Source: CAWUJK01 sp964586815
GTDB taxonomy: Bacteria; Patescibacteriota; Gracilibacteria; BD1-5; UBA6164
Direction: 5' to 3'
NCBI GenBank assembly: GCA_964586815.1
Contig: CAZPIB010000050.1
Span: forward strand, 1 to 6,298
DNA: 6,298 nt
The position numbers and the translations under genes are program-made. How positions within the stretch are numbered: position 1 is the first letter of the stretch; the number at the start of each line of letters is the position of its first letter. Below the pieces are notes generated by a model. The model was not told where the DNA came from, ran no database searches, and saw nothing but the letters and a program-made list of their open reading frames with translations. Of this stretch, positions 1 through 6,298 are shown in pieces.

Positions 1-2
1 TA

Positions 3-2309
3 AGTTTAAACTTAATTGAAAATAATTCAGAAAGGCTAATTAACAGACTTCCAAACTTAAAAAAAGAATTAATTTCAAATACTGATTATAAAAATTTAGA
101 TGAAAATAAATATTTTATTTTACAAGATGATATTTTAGAAAAATTATTTGTTTTGGAAGAAATTAAAAAGAAAATAGGGCAGACACAAGGTACTGCCCCC
201 ACAGAAATTTGTAGGGGTGAATCTTGTATTCACCCTGATACTTTTGCAATAATAGTTAGAAGCAATAGAGAAGTTGAGGCTTGGACTAGGTTTATGAAAA
301 GTGAATGAGTGGAAGTTGAGAGTAAATTAAAAACAAATATTTTAAATAATAGTTTTGTAGAATTTATTTTGGACTTTTTGAAACTAGTAGAAAATCCACA
401 TTTTGATGATGAAAAATTATTAAATATTTTAAGATCAGAAATTATTGATATTGAAAATATAGATGTAATTACTCTCTCTAGAGAATTGTATAGAAAAAAT
501 TATAGTAAAAGTTGATTTAAATATAGTTTGTGGGAAATGATAAAGAGAATAGATAAAATAGGGTGAACACAAGGTTCACCCCTACATAGTGATTGTAGGG
601 GTGAACCTTGTGTTCACCCTAATGAAAAACAAGTATTATTTGAGTTAAATTTAGAAGATAAATACAAAAATTATAATAAAATAATAGAATTTAGAAAATT
701 AATTTTAGAATTAAATTGAGAATTAGGTTTATATTGAATTTCAAGATTATTTCAAAAAATAATTGATAATTTATGACTTATAGAATATATAGAAAATTCT
801 TGAGATTTTTCTGATTTAGAAGATATTTTTACACTATTTAATAAAATTAAATCTTTAAATGAAAATAATAAAAATTTAACTCTAAAACAATTGTTAAATA
901 AATTTGAGCTACATACAAAATATAAAATCTGAATTTCAAGACAAATTCTTAAAAAAACTAATTCAAATATAGAAATATTAACAGCTCATAGCTCAAAATG
1001 ATTAGAATATGATTATGTTTTTATTCCTGGAACTTATGCTTGAAATTGGGAAGGAAAAAGAATTGCAAATAAATTAAAGCTGCCTTTATGAGTTGCTTGA
1101 AGTTGATTACAATTTGCTTGATTAGATGAAAAGCAGCTGAAAAATATTGAAAAAGAAACTCAATTACAAGAAGATAGAAGACTGTTTTTTGTAGCAATGA
1201 CAAGAGCAAAAAAAGAACTTATTTTCACAAGACCAGCCTGAAAAGAAAATAAACCATTTATTGATAGTCCATTTATTATTGAAGCTTGAATATCTCCCCA
1301 CCCTAACCCTCCCCTTACAGGAGAGGGAATAGAACAAGATATTTCTAGAGTTTTAAAAAATCAATTAATTTGAAGTAAAAAAGAATTAATAAAAATTTGA
1401 GCTGAAGAAATTAATTATATTTCTGAATTTTTGGAAAATTATAAATTAAGTCCAACAGATTTAAATACATTTTTGGAAGACCCAAAACAATTTTTAAAAA
1501 ATGTAGTTTTTAAATATCCTTTTACTGGAAATGAATTTACTATTTTTGGTAATGTTTACCACAGAGTTTTAGAACTTGCTACAATGAAAAAAATTAATTG
1601 AGAAGAAGTGGAACTTTGATTTTTAACTGAAACTTTCTTATATTTACTAGATAAACAAGTTTTAACAGCAGAAGAAAAAGATAGACTTATAAAAAAATGA
1701 CTAGAATGATTAACTGGATATTTTGAACATTTTAAAAACTCTAGCAGAACACCTTTAGCAGTGGAATACAATTTCAGAAGCAGAGATGTAGTTTTTGGTG
1801 ATGTTAAAATTACAGGGAAGATTGATAAAGTAGAGAAAATAGGGGATAGTCTAGGGCAGATTGCCCCTACACATAATAGTAGCTTAGGGCAAACACAAGG
1901 TACTGCCCCTACATATAATAGTAGGGGTGAACCTAGTGTTCACCCTAGTTCTCAAAATAGTTTATTTATAGAAGATGTTGCAGTAGTTGATTACAAAACA
2001 GGTTGAATAAAAACAGAATGAAAAATAAAGTGATTAGATAGATATTGAAACAAAAAAGAAAGTTTTGAAGAAGGAAAATACTACAGACAATTACTTTTTT
2101 ATAAGCTACTAGTAGAAAATGACCCAGAATTTAATTTAAGGTTTAATGTAACTGAACTTGCTCTAGATTTTGTAGAATGAAAAAATTGAGAATATAAATA
2201 TCTTGCCATAATACCAGAAAATGATGATTATGAAGAATTTAAAGATTTAGTGAAAGATAGTTGGGAGAAGATAAATAGTTTAGATTATTGGAGGGAAGTT
2301 TTGAGATAG
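3..2309 (+). CDS. UvrD/Rep-family DNA helicase with C-terminal RecB-like PD-(D/E)XK nuclease (5' partial)
   Basis: This is the C-terminal 768 residues of an ATP-dependent helicase-nuclease, probably acting on DNA ends in recombination and repair like AddA or RecB. The reading frame is open only with TGA as glycine (about 28 codons). Visible in order are a motif IV-like strand FAIIVRSNREVEAW (residues 81-94), helicase motif V TAHSSKGLEYDYVFIPG (327-343) and motif VI RRLFFVAMTRAKKEL (392-406). The nuclease domain follows, with YHRVLE (H520), KID (D608), VVDYKTG (D663, K665) and QLLFY (Q696, Y700), which is the full RecB-type set H, D, DxK, QxxxY. The Walker A and DExx motifs lie upstream of the window. 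Four repeat insertions add about 83 codons (residues 59-78, 187-206, 431-442, 618-648), all outside recognised motifs. The stop is TAG, followed by a T-rich stretch with no hairpin before the gap. Family assignment is firm; choosing between AddA-like and a lineage-specific UvrD-nuclease fusion is not possible without the N-terminus. Confidence 0.93.
177..236 (+). repeat. In-frame double-hairpin repeat, copy A
   Basis: This is a 60-bp element of GC content well above its surroundings, inside the helicase gene. It is two adjacent hairpins. The left has GGGCAG paired with CTGCCC plus AC/GT around the loop ACAAG, with one bulged A. The right has GGGTGAAT and ATTCACCC around the loop CTTGT. The inner flanks (CCCCACA and TGTAGGGG) also pair, so the two halves can fold on each other. 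It encodes GQTQGTAPTEICRGESCIHP in the gene's frame. It lies between a predicted helix (FVLEEIKKKI) and the motif IV strand, which is probably a surface loop. Confidence 0.85.
560..620 (+). repeat. In-frame double-hairpin repeat, copy B (perfect 27-bp inverted repeat)
   Basis: The arms 560-586 and 594-620 are exact reverse complements over 27 bp around the 7-nt spacer TAGTGAT. Each arm is itself a hairpin, with GGGTGAAC and GTTCACCC around ACAAG or CTTGT, so the element could form either one long stem or two small ones. It is in the same orientation and codon phase as copy A and encodes GGTQGSPLHSDCRGEPCVHP. The second glycine is a TGA inside the element (564-566), which would stop translation under the standard code. 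Perfect symmetry suggests the most recent insertion or strong maintenance. It sits in the region between motifs IV and V, probably the 2B subdomain. Confidence 0.92.
1293..1328 (+). repeat. In-frame C-rich/G-rich repeat of the PHPNPPLTGEG type
   Basis: This is a 36-bp element unrelated to copies A-C. It is a C-rich tract (CCCCACCCTAACCCTCCCC) followed by TTACAGGAGAGGG, with imperfect pairing between CCCTCCCCT and AGGAGAGGG. In frame it encodes SPHPNPPLTGEG. I recognise this as the peptide form of a dispersed repeat common in many bacterial genomes; that recognition is from memory, not a search. It is placed between helicase motif VI and the nuclease domain, where an interdomain linker would be expected. 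Confidence 0.75.
1853..1946 (+). repeat. In-frame double-hairpin repeat, copy C (one and a half units)
   Basis: A full unit at 1886-1946 is preceded by a truncated left half at 1853-1872, in which the stem GGGCA/TGCCC remains but the loop has shrunk to GAT. The full unit has a left hairpin GGGCA/TGCCC with AC/GT around ACAAG, and a right hairpin GGGTGAAC/GTTCACCC around CTAGT. It uses the same orientation and phase as copies A and B, encoding GQTQGTAPTYNSRGEPSVHP after GQIAPTHNSSL. It splits the nuclease core between the catalytic aspartates D608 and D663, widening that spacing by about 31 residues, presumably as a hairpin-loop extension. Confidence 0.87.
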
Positions 2310-2335
2310 TGTTTTAGTTTTTTTTAATAAAAAAT

Positions 2336-2435
2336 NNNNNNNNNNNNNNNNNNNNNNNNNNNNNNNNNNNNNNNNNNNNNNNNNNNNNNNNNNNNNNNNN
2401 NNNNNNNNNNNNNNNNNNNNNNNNNNNNNNNNNNN
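2336..2435. other. Assembly gap (100 N)
   Basis: This is exactly 100 undetermined bases, the conventional size for a gap of unknown length. It follows the helicase-nuclease stop by 26 bases, which are T-rich then A-rich with no recognisable hairpin. It hides the start and any promoter of the following metallopeptidase gene. The true distance between the two genes is unknown. Confidence 0.98.
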
Positions 2436-2436
2436 A

Positions 2437-3030
2437 ATAACCCTAAATTCCCAAAATATACCTTTCCAAAAAAAATATTCTACAAGAGCAAAATCTATTA
2501 GAATAAGTATAAGAAATGGTGAGCTTATTTTAACAATACCAGAACCTTGATTTTTTCAGACTAAAGACTGACTAGAAAAAAAGGCTTTGGATTTTTTGCA
2601 GTCAAAAAGTAATTGGATTTTAAAACATATTCTTCCAAAAAAACAGCAAGGGTCTTTAGCCCCTTGTAATTCTGATTTAAACAATCACACTAGAGAACAT
2701 TATTTAAAATACAAAGAAGAAGCAAGAGAATTATGTGAAGAAAAATGTAAATATTGGGCAGAAAAAATGCGCTGTACTCTTGGGGTGTGAGTAGAGTATA
2801 ATAGAATTGCAATTAAATCAATGAAAACAAAATGGGGAAGCTGTTCCAGTAAAAAAAATCTTAATTTTAATTATAAAATATTATTTTTAAATGAAAAAGA
2901 TAAAGATTATTTAATAGTTCATGAATTATCTCATTTGGTTCATATGAATCATAGTTCAAAATTTTGGGACTTGGTTTGTGAAATTTTAGGAAGTGAAGAA
3001 TTTAGAAAATATAAAATGTTGATTGATTAA
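2437..3030 (+). CDS. YgjP/DUF45 (M48-like) zinc metallopeptidase domain protein (5' partial)
   Basis: The visible 197 residues cover most of a YgjP-type protein (DUF45/WLM group, HExxH metallohydrolase fold). The zinc site is HELSH (H162, E163, H166) with the third histidine at H172 in MNHSSKFW, the usual HExxH-x5-H spacing of this family. The conserved KTKWGSCSS stretch is at residues 130-138, and the N-terminal strands RAKSIRISIRNGELILTIPE precede a helical segment ending in SNWILKHILP. Three in-frame TGA codons read as glycine, for example in LGVGVEY. The N-terminus falls in the gap, so only a short piece is likely missing. A repeat insertion adds QGSLAPC within the helical region. The biological substrate of this family is poorly defined: E. 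coli YgjP has been reported as a nucleotide phosphatase, while the fold suggests peptidase activity. It ends 4 bases before a terminator-like hairpin. Confidence 0.9.
2647..2666 (+). repeat. In-frame palindromic repeat CAAGGG...CCCTTG
   Basis: This is a short inverted repeat with 6-bp arms CAAGGG and CCCTTG around TCTTTAGC, inside the YgjP-like gene. It is in frame and encodes QGSLAPC. It lies between the WILKHILPKK helix and the following charged helix, so it probably extends a loop. Its first 13 bases (CAAGGGTCTTTAG) recur exactly in the hairpin loop downstream of this gene. It is GC-richer than its flanks and belongs to a different family from the elements in the helicase gene. Confidence 0.7.
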
Positions 3031-3033
3031 TTT

Positions 3034-3073
3034 TTACTACAAAAAAACAAGGGTCTTTAGTTTTTTGTAGTAA
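3034..3073. terminator. Perfect 13-bp hairpin between convergent genes; likely transcription terminator
   Basis: The arms 3034-3046 and 3061-3073 (TTACTACAAAAAA and its reverse complement) pair perfectly around a 14-nt loop. The hairpin starts 4 bases after the metallopeptidase stop and ends 7 bases before the stop codon of the convergent pyruvate kinase. On the + strand a T-rich tract follows directly, as in an intrinsic terminator. On the - strand the T-run is only in the arm itself, so action in that direction is less certain. The loop carries CAAGGGTCTTTAG, the core of the repeat inside the metallopeptidase gene, so the hairpin may derive from an inserted repeat. Confidence 0.65.
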
Positions 3074-3080
3074 TATTTTT

Positions 3081-4517
3081 TTATTTTATAGTAATAACTT
3101 GGATACTAGGGACAATTCCTCATATTCTTTCTATTCCATAAACTGTAACAATTTGGTCTCACTTTGATATCAATTTTTTTTGTTTTAAAATATTCATAGC
3201 TACTTCTATATTTTCATGATTCAATTTATTTTCTATTAAAAATGTTTTTAATCAGAATAAAATTGTAAGTTTTTTTATTAAACTATCTGAAAATGTAAAA
3301 GTAAAAATTGGTAAATTTGGTCTAAAAGCAGAAGTTGTTTTTGCCATAAATCCTGATTTTGTAAAAATCATCATAGCTTTGGCTCATATATTTTCAGCAG
3401 TATAAATAGCATTTTTTATAAGCTGTTTTTTATTTTCATGTTCACCTAAATTTCTTGAAAAATAATCATGTTTGTATTTAATTTGAGTTTCAGAAGACTT
3501 TAAAACATTTTTCATTGTTTTTACTGCTTCTATTGGATATTTTCAAGCAGCAGTTTCTCCAGAAAGCATTGTACAATCAGCTTTTTGCATTACAGCATTA
3601 AATAAATCTGTTACTTCAGCTCTTGTTGGAATTGGATTATCAATCATTGATTCAAGCATTTGAGTTGCCACAATAAAATATTTTCAGGCTTGCTTACATT
3701 TGTCAGCAATTTGTTTTTGAATTATAGGAAGAGTTTCATATGGAATTTCAGCTCCCAAATCTCATCTTGCTATCATTATTCAATCAGAATATTCTATAAT
3801 TTCATCAATATTATCAAGAGATTCTTGGTTTTCTATTTTTGAAATAATTTGAATATTTTGCTCAGCTTTTATTTGCTTTAAATATTCTTTTAATTCTAGA
3901 ATATTTTCTTTATTTCTTACAAAAGAAAGTGCAATAAAATCAGTTCAAAGATTACAAGCAAAAGCAATATCTTTTTTATCACTTTCAGTAATTCAAGGTA
4001 ATTTTATTTTTATTCAAGGTAAATTTAAATGTCTTTTACTTCAAATAATATGTTTATTTTTAGCTTTACAAAGTAAATAATTTTCAGTTTTTTCAATAAC
4101 TTCACATTTCATTAAACCTGTGTCAATATCAATGATATGTCATACTGGTAAATCAGTTAAAATTGCCTCATAGTCACAAACTATAACTTTTTTATTTTCA
4201 GAATTTTCTATTTTATTTTCAGAATTTATAGTAGTTAAAATAAATAATTCATTTTTTTCAATATTTATTTTATTTTCTATAGTTTTAGTTCTAATTTCTG
4301 GTCACTTTGTATCTGCAAGTAGTCAAAGATTAGTTTTTCAAGATTTATTTAAATCTTTTACATAATTTATTATTTTTCCAAAATAATCATAATTAGAATG
4401 AGAATAATTTATTCTAATTATATTCGCTCAATTTAAATATAATTGCTCAATAAATTCTTTTGTATCAGAAGCTGGTCAAACTGTAGTTATTATTTTTGTT
4501 TTTTTCAATTGTTTCAT
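3081..4517 (-). CDS. pyk: Pyruvate kinase
   Basis: A complete 478-residue protein, close to the usual 470-480 of bacterial enzymes. It transfers phosphate from phosphoenolpyruvate to ADP, the ATP-yielding last step of glycolysis, in the cytoplasm. Seen in order: KTKIITTVGPAS near the N-terminus, INYSHS, LADTKGPEIRT, the B domain lid, SFVR (198-201), SKIENQE with catalytic K227 and metal ligand E229, MIARGDLGAEIP (R251-G-D), ATQMLESMIDNPIPTRAE, TMLSGETAAG (to 325), then a C-terminal regulatory-type domain of about 140 residues. About 17 glycines, including those of GPAS and RGD, are TGA. The ATG at 4515-4517 fits the family start; no Shine-Dalgarno sequence precedes it, only A/T-rich leader. 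The B domain has a small internal repeat (NSENKIENSENK). It is convergent with the metallopeptidase gene. The 60 bases upstream to the gap hold no confident promoter. Confidence 0.97.
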
Positions 4518-4577
4518 AATTTTTTATTAATATTTATTTTTTACTATTTTATATATTTTTAAAAAAAATCAATTAAA

Positions 4578-4677
4578 NNNNNNNNNNNNNNNNNNNNNNN
4601 NNNNNNNNNNNNNNNNNNNNNNNNNNNNNNNNNNNNNNNNNNNNNNNNNNNNNNNNNNNNNNNNNNNNNNNNNNNNN
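4578..4677. other. Assembly gap (100 N)
   Basis: This is a second run of exactly 100 undetermined bases, a scaffold gap of unknown true length. It lies between the divergent pyruvate kinase and glycosyltransferase genes and hides the start of the latter as well as any shared promoter region. Confidence 0.98.
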
Positions 4678-5724
4678 TGAGAAAGATTAGTTATTATGAT
4701 GGCAAAAGCACTTGATACTGATATAGCTTCTGGCTTTTTTAGTAGATGAAGTTTTAATTTGAGAGATGAATGATTTCAATGAAAAATGATAGAAATTAGT
4801 AGTGAAACTTTCAAAAAATGATATAGACATTTAAAATTAAAACAAGCATTTTTATTTAAAACAAAATTTTTAACTGATTATGATATTGTAATTTTTTCTT
4901 GAGATTGTATTTCGGCAATTAAAAACTGTAAAAAAGATACCAAAAAAATTTATTATTGTCATACTCCACCAAGATATTTATATGATTTAAAAAATGAATA
5001 TTTAGCTAAATTACCTTGATATATAAAACCTGCGTTTAATTTAATTAGCTGGTTATTTAGAAAAATGTATGAAAAAGAAGTTAAAAAGTTTGACTTAATT
5101 TTAACTAATTCTAAAAATACTCAAAATAGATTAGAACATTTTATTTGAGAAAAATCAGAAGTTTTATATCCACCAGTTAAATTAGAAGAATTTAGGTGGA
5201 TATCACAATGAGATTATTACATATCTGTATCAAGGCTTTCTAATGCTAAAAGAATTAATAATATTGTAAATGCATTTAAGCAAATGCCTAATAAAAAAAT
5301 AATTATTATTTATTGAGTAAATGACCCTCAAAAAGATGAAATTTTTGAATTAGGGAAAAATTATAAAAATATAAAATTTGTAACTTGTCCAGGAAATAAA
5401 GGCTTTACTGATTATATTTGAAAATCTATTGCATGAATTTGTATTCCAATAAATGAAGATTTTTGAATGGTTCCAGTTGAATCAATGGCAGCAGGAAAAC
5501 CAGTTATTTGAGTAGATGAAGGTTGAATAAAAGAAACAGTAATTAACTTAGAGACATGAATTTTGATATCTGAATGATGAGCAGTTGAAGATATTATAAA
5601 AGCTGTTGAATACTTAACTCCAGAAATAGCACTTTCTATGAAAGAAAATTGTGAAATAAGAGCTAAAGAATTTAGTTATAAAGAATTTGAAGAAAAAATT
5701 AAAGAGTATATAAAAAAAGAATAG
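4678..5724 (+). CDS. GT4-family (GT-B fold) glycosyltransferase, mannosyltransferase-like (5' partial)
   Basis: The visible 348 residues are nearly the whole protein. It begins at GERLVIMMAKAL, which matches the GG-x-ERL segment near the N-terminus of GT4 enzymes, so roughly 10-20 residues are in the gap. The acceptor domain includes YYCHTPPRYLYDL (H95), typical of WbaZ/MtfB-type mannosyltransferases. The donor domain has SVSRLSNAKR (R186, K191, expected to contact the nucleotide-sugar phosphates) and the EX7E signature EDFGMVPVESMAAGKPV (E260, E268), followed by GVDEGGIKETV. The enzyme would move a sugar from a nucleotide-sugar to a polysaccharide or lipid acceptor at the inner face of the membrane. 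The donor sugar cannot be read from sequence. About 18 TGA codons encode glycine, including the G of EDFG. It shows no membrane segment. It is followed 62 bases later by dcd on the same strand. Confidence 0.93.
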
Positions 5725-5786
5725 TTTTTATTTTTTGAATATTAATTATAAACCCGTTTTTAATATATTTTTTAAATTAAATAAAA

Positions 5787-6298
5787 GTGATTTTATCAGA
5801 TTCAGAAATAAAAAAAAGATTAAAAATTTGAGATTTAGTAGTTGAAAATAATTTTTGATATGATATTGAAAAACAAATTTGACCTGCAAGTTTGGATTTT
5901 AGATTATGAAAAACTTTTAAATATTACAGAAAAAATAATTTAACTTTAATTGATCCAACTAAACCTGATTATCTAGATCATTTAATTGAAGTAGAATTTG
6001 ATATTAAAACACCTTTTATTCTCCATCCTTGAGATTTTGTATTATGAGCTACTATGGAAAAAATTAAAATTCCTGAAGATCTGGTAGCTAGATGTGAAGG
6101 TAGAAGCTCAATTGGTAGATTATGAGTTGTAATTCATTCAACAGCAGGTTTCATAGATCCTGGTTTTGAGGGAACAATAACTTTAGAAATTACTAATATA
6201 AATAATATACCAATAGCTCTTTATCCTGGAATGAGAATATGACAATTTGCTTTTGAAAGTATGTTATGAAAAGTAGAAATTCCTTATAATAAAAGAAA
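5787..6298 (+). CDS. dcd: dCTP deaminase (3' cut by window end)
   Basis: This enzyme deaminates dCTP to dUTP on the route to dTTP. The visible 170 residues are most of a protein that is about 190 long in E. coli. Motifs are ILSDSEIKKRL at the start, IGPASLDFRLG (to residue 41), EGRSSIGRLG (R106, S107, S108, R111), HSTAGFIDPGFEG, and TLEITN with catalytic E134. These correspond to E. coli R110, S111, R115 and E138 with a constant offset of four. The start is GTG: an in-frame TAA at 5778-5780 lies only two codons upstream, no ATG is available, and GTG gives the family's usual MILSD start. No Shine-Dalgarno sequence is visible. Nine glycines are TGA. The 62-base spacer after the glycosyltransferase is A/T-rich with no confident promoter or terminator, so co-transcription is possible. 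HSTAGFIDPGF resembles dCTP deaminases that also hydrolyse dUTP, but this is not decisive. Confidence 0.96.

Noticed and set aside
177..620. CRISPR array or attachment sites
   Set aside because: The repeats are palindromic, far apart and irregularly spaced, translated in frame, and lack unique spacers or nearby cas or integrase genes.
1021..1771. Small minus-strand ORFs opposite the helicase gene
   Set aside because: They are shadows of the + strand gene, have no recognisable domains, and overlap conserved helicase and nuclease motifs.
1..2309. Many apparent stop codons suggesting a pseudogene
   Set aside because: All in-frame stops are TGA at glycine positions, with no TAA or TAG before 2307, and motifs stay in one frame throughout. 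Recoding explains it.
3660..3842. Small + strand ORF within the pyruvate kinase region
   Set aside because: It is antisense to the catalytic core of pyruvate kinase, with a low-complexity hydrophobic translation caused by base composition.
4193..4227. Short direct repeat encoding NSENKIENSENK in pyruvate kinase
   Set aside because: It is a small low-complexity duplication in the variable B domain, typical of AT-rich coding sequence and unlike the palindromic elements.
4546..4572. Possible pyruvate kinase promoter on the - strand (TTGATT, then TATAAA)
   Set aside because: The spacing is only 13-15 bases and such motifs are expected by chance in DNA this AT-rich; there is no supporting evidence.
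5725..5786. Weak hairpin (ATTAA...AAAC/GTTT...TTAAT) between the glycosyltransferase and dcd
   Set aside because: The stem is short, AT-rich and bulged, with no clear T-run directly after it. It is not distinguishable from background.
1..6298. TGA read as tryptophan (Mycoplasma-type code)
   Set aside because: TGA sits at invariant glycines in at least four protein families, and tryptophan positions use TGG.

Overview
This 6.3 kb window is very AT-rich bacterial DNA in which TGA is read as glycine (translation table 25). All five genes are open only under that reading. The TGA codons fall on invariant glycines: the SKGLE motif of the helicase, GPAS and ARGDLG of pyruvate kinase, and the RLG motifs of dCTP deaminase. 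Tryptophan is still encoded by TGG. This points to the CPR/Patescibacteria lineages Absconditabacteria (SR1) or Gracilibacteria (BD1-5/GN02). I cannot separate the two from this window. Two 100-base runs of N (2336-2435 and 4578-4677) are assembly scaffold gaps, so neighbouring genes on either side are linked only by scaffolding.

Layout: (1) 3-2309, + strand, is the C-terminal 768 residues of a UvrD/Rep-type superfamily 1 helicase fused to a RecB-like PD-(D/E)XK nuclease. (2) After a gap, 2437-3030, + strand, is a YgjP/DUF45 zinc metallopeptidase-like protein lacking its N-terminus. (3) A hairpin at 3034-3073 separates it from a convergent, complete pyruvate kinase (4517-3081, - strand). (4) After the second gap, 4678-5724, + strand, is a GT4-type glycosyltransferase lacking its first residues. 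(5) 5787 to the window end, + strand, is dCTP deaminase, starting at GTG and cut by the window edge. The genes are housekeeping or envelope genes and do not form an evident joint pathway.

The most unusual content is a set of GC-richer palindromic repeat elements inserted in frame inside coding sequence. The helicase-nuclease carries three loci of one double-hairpin family (177-236, 560-620, 1853-1946), all in the same orientation and codon phase, plus one element of a second family (1293-1328). The YgjP gene carries a third family (2647-2666), whose 13-nt core reappears in the loop of the downstream terminator-like hairpin. The first-family copies show compensatory base changes in their stems. 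They sit between conserved structural elements of the protein, one of them between the two catalytic aspartates of the nuclease. They resemble in concept the Rickettsia palindromic elements that are tolerated inside proteins. I see no defence system, CRISPR array, RNA gene or transposase.
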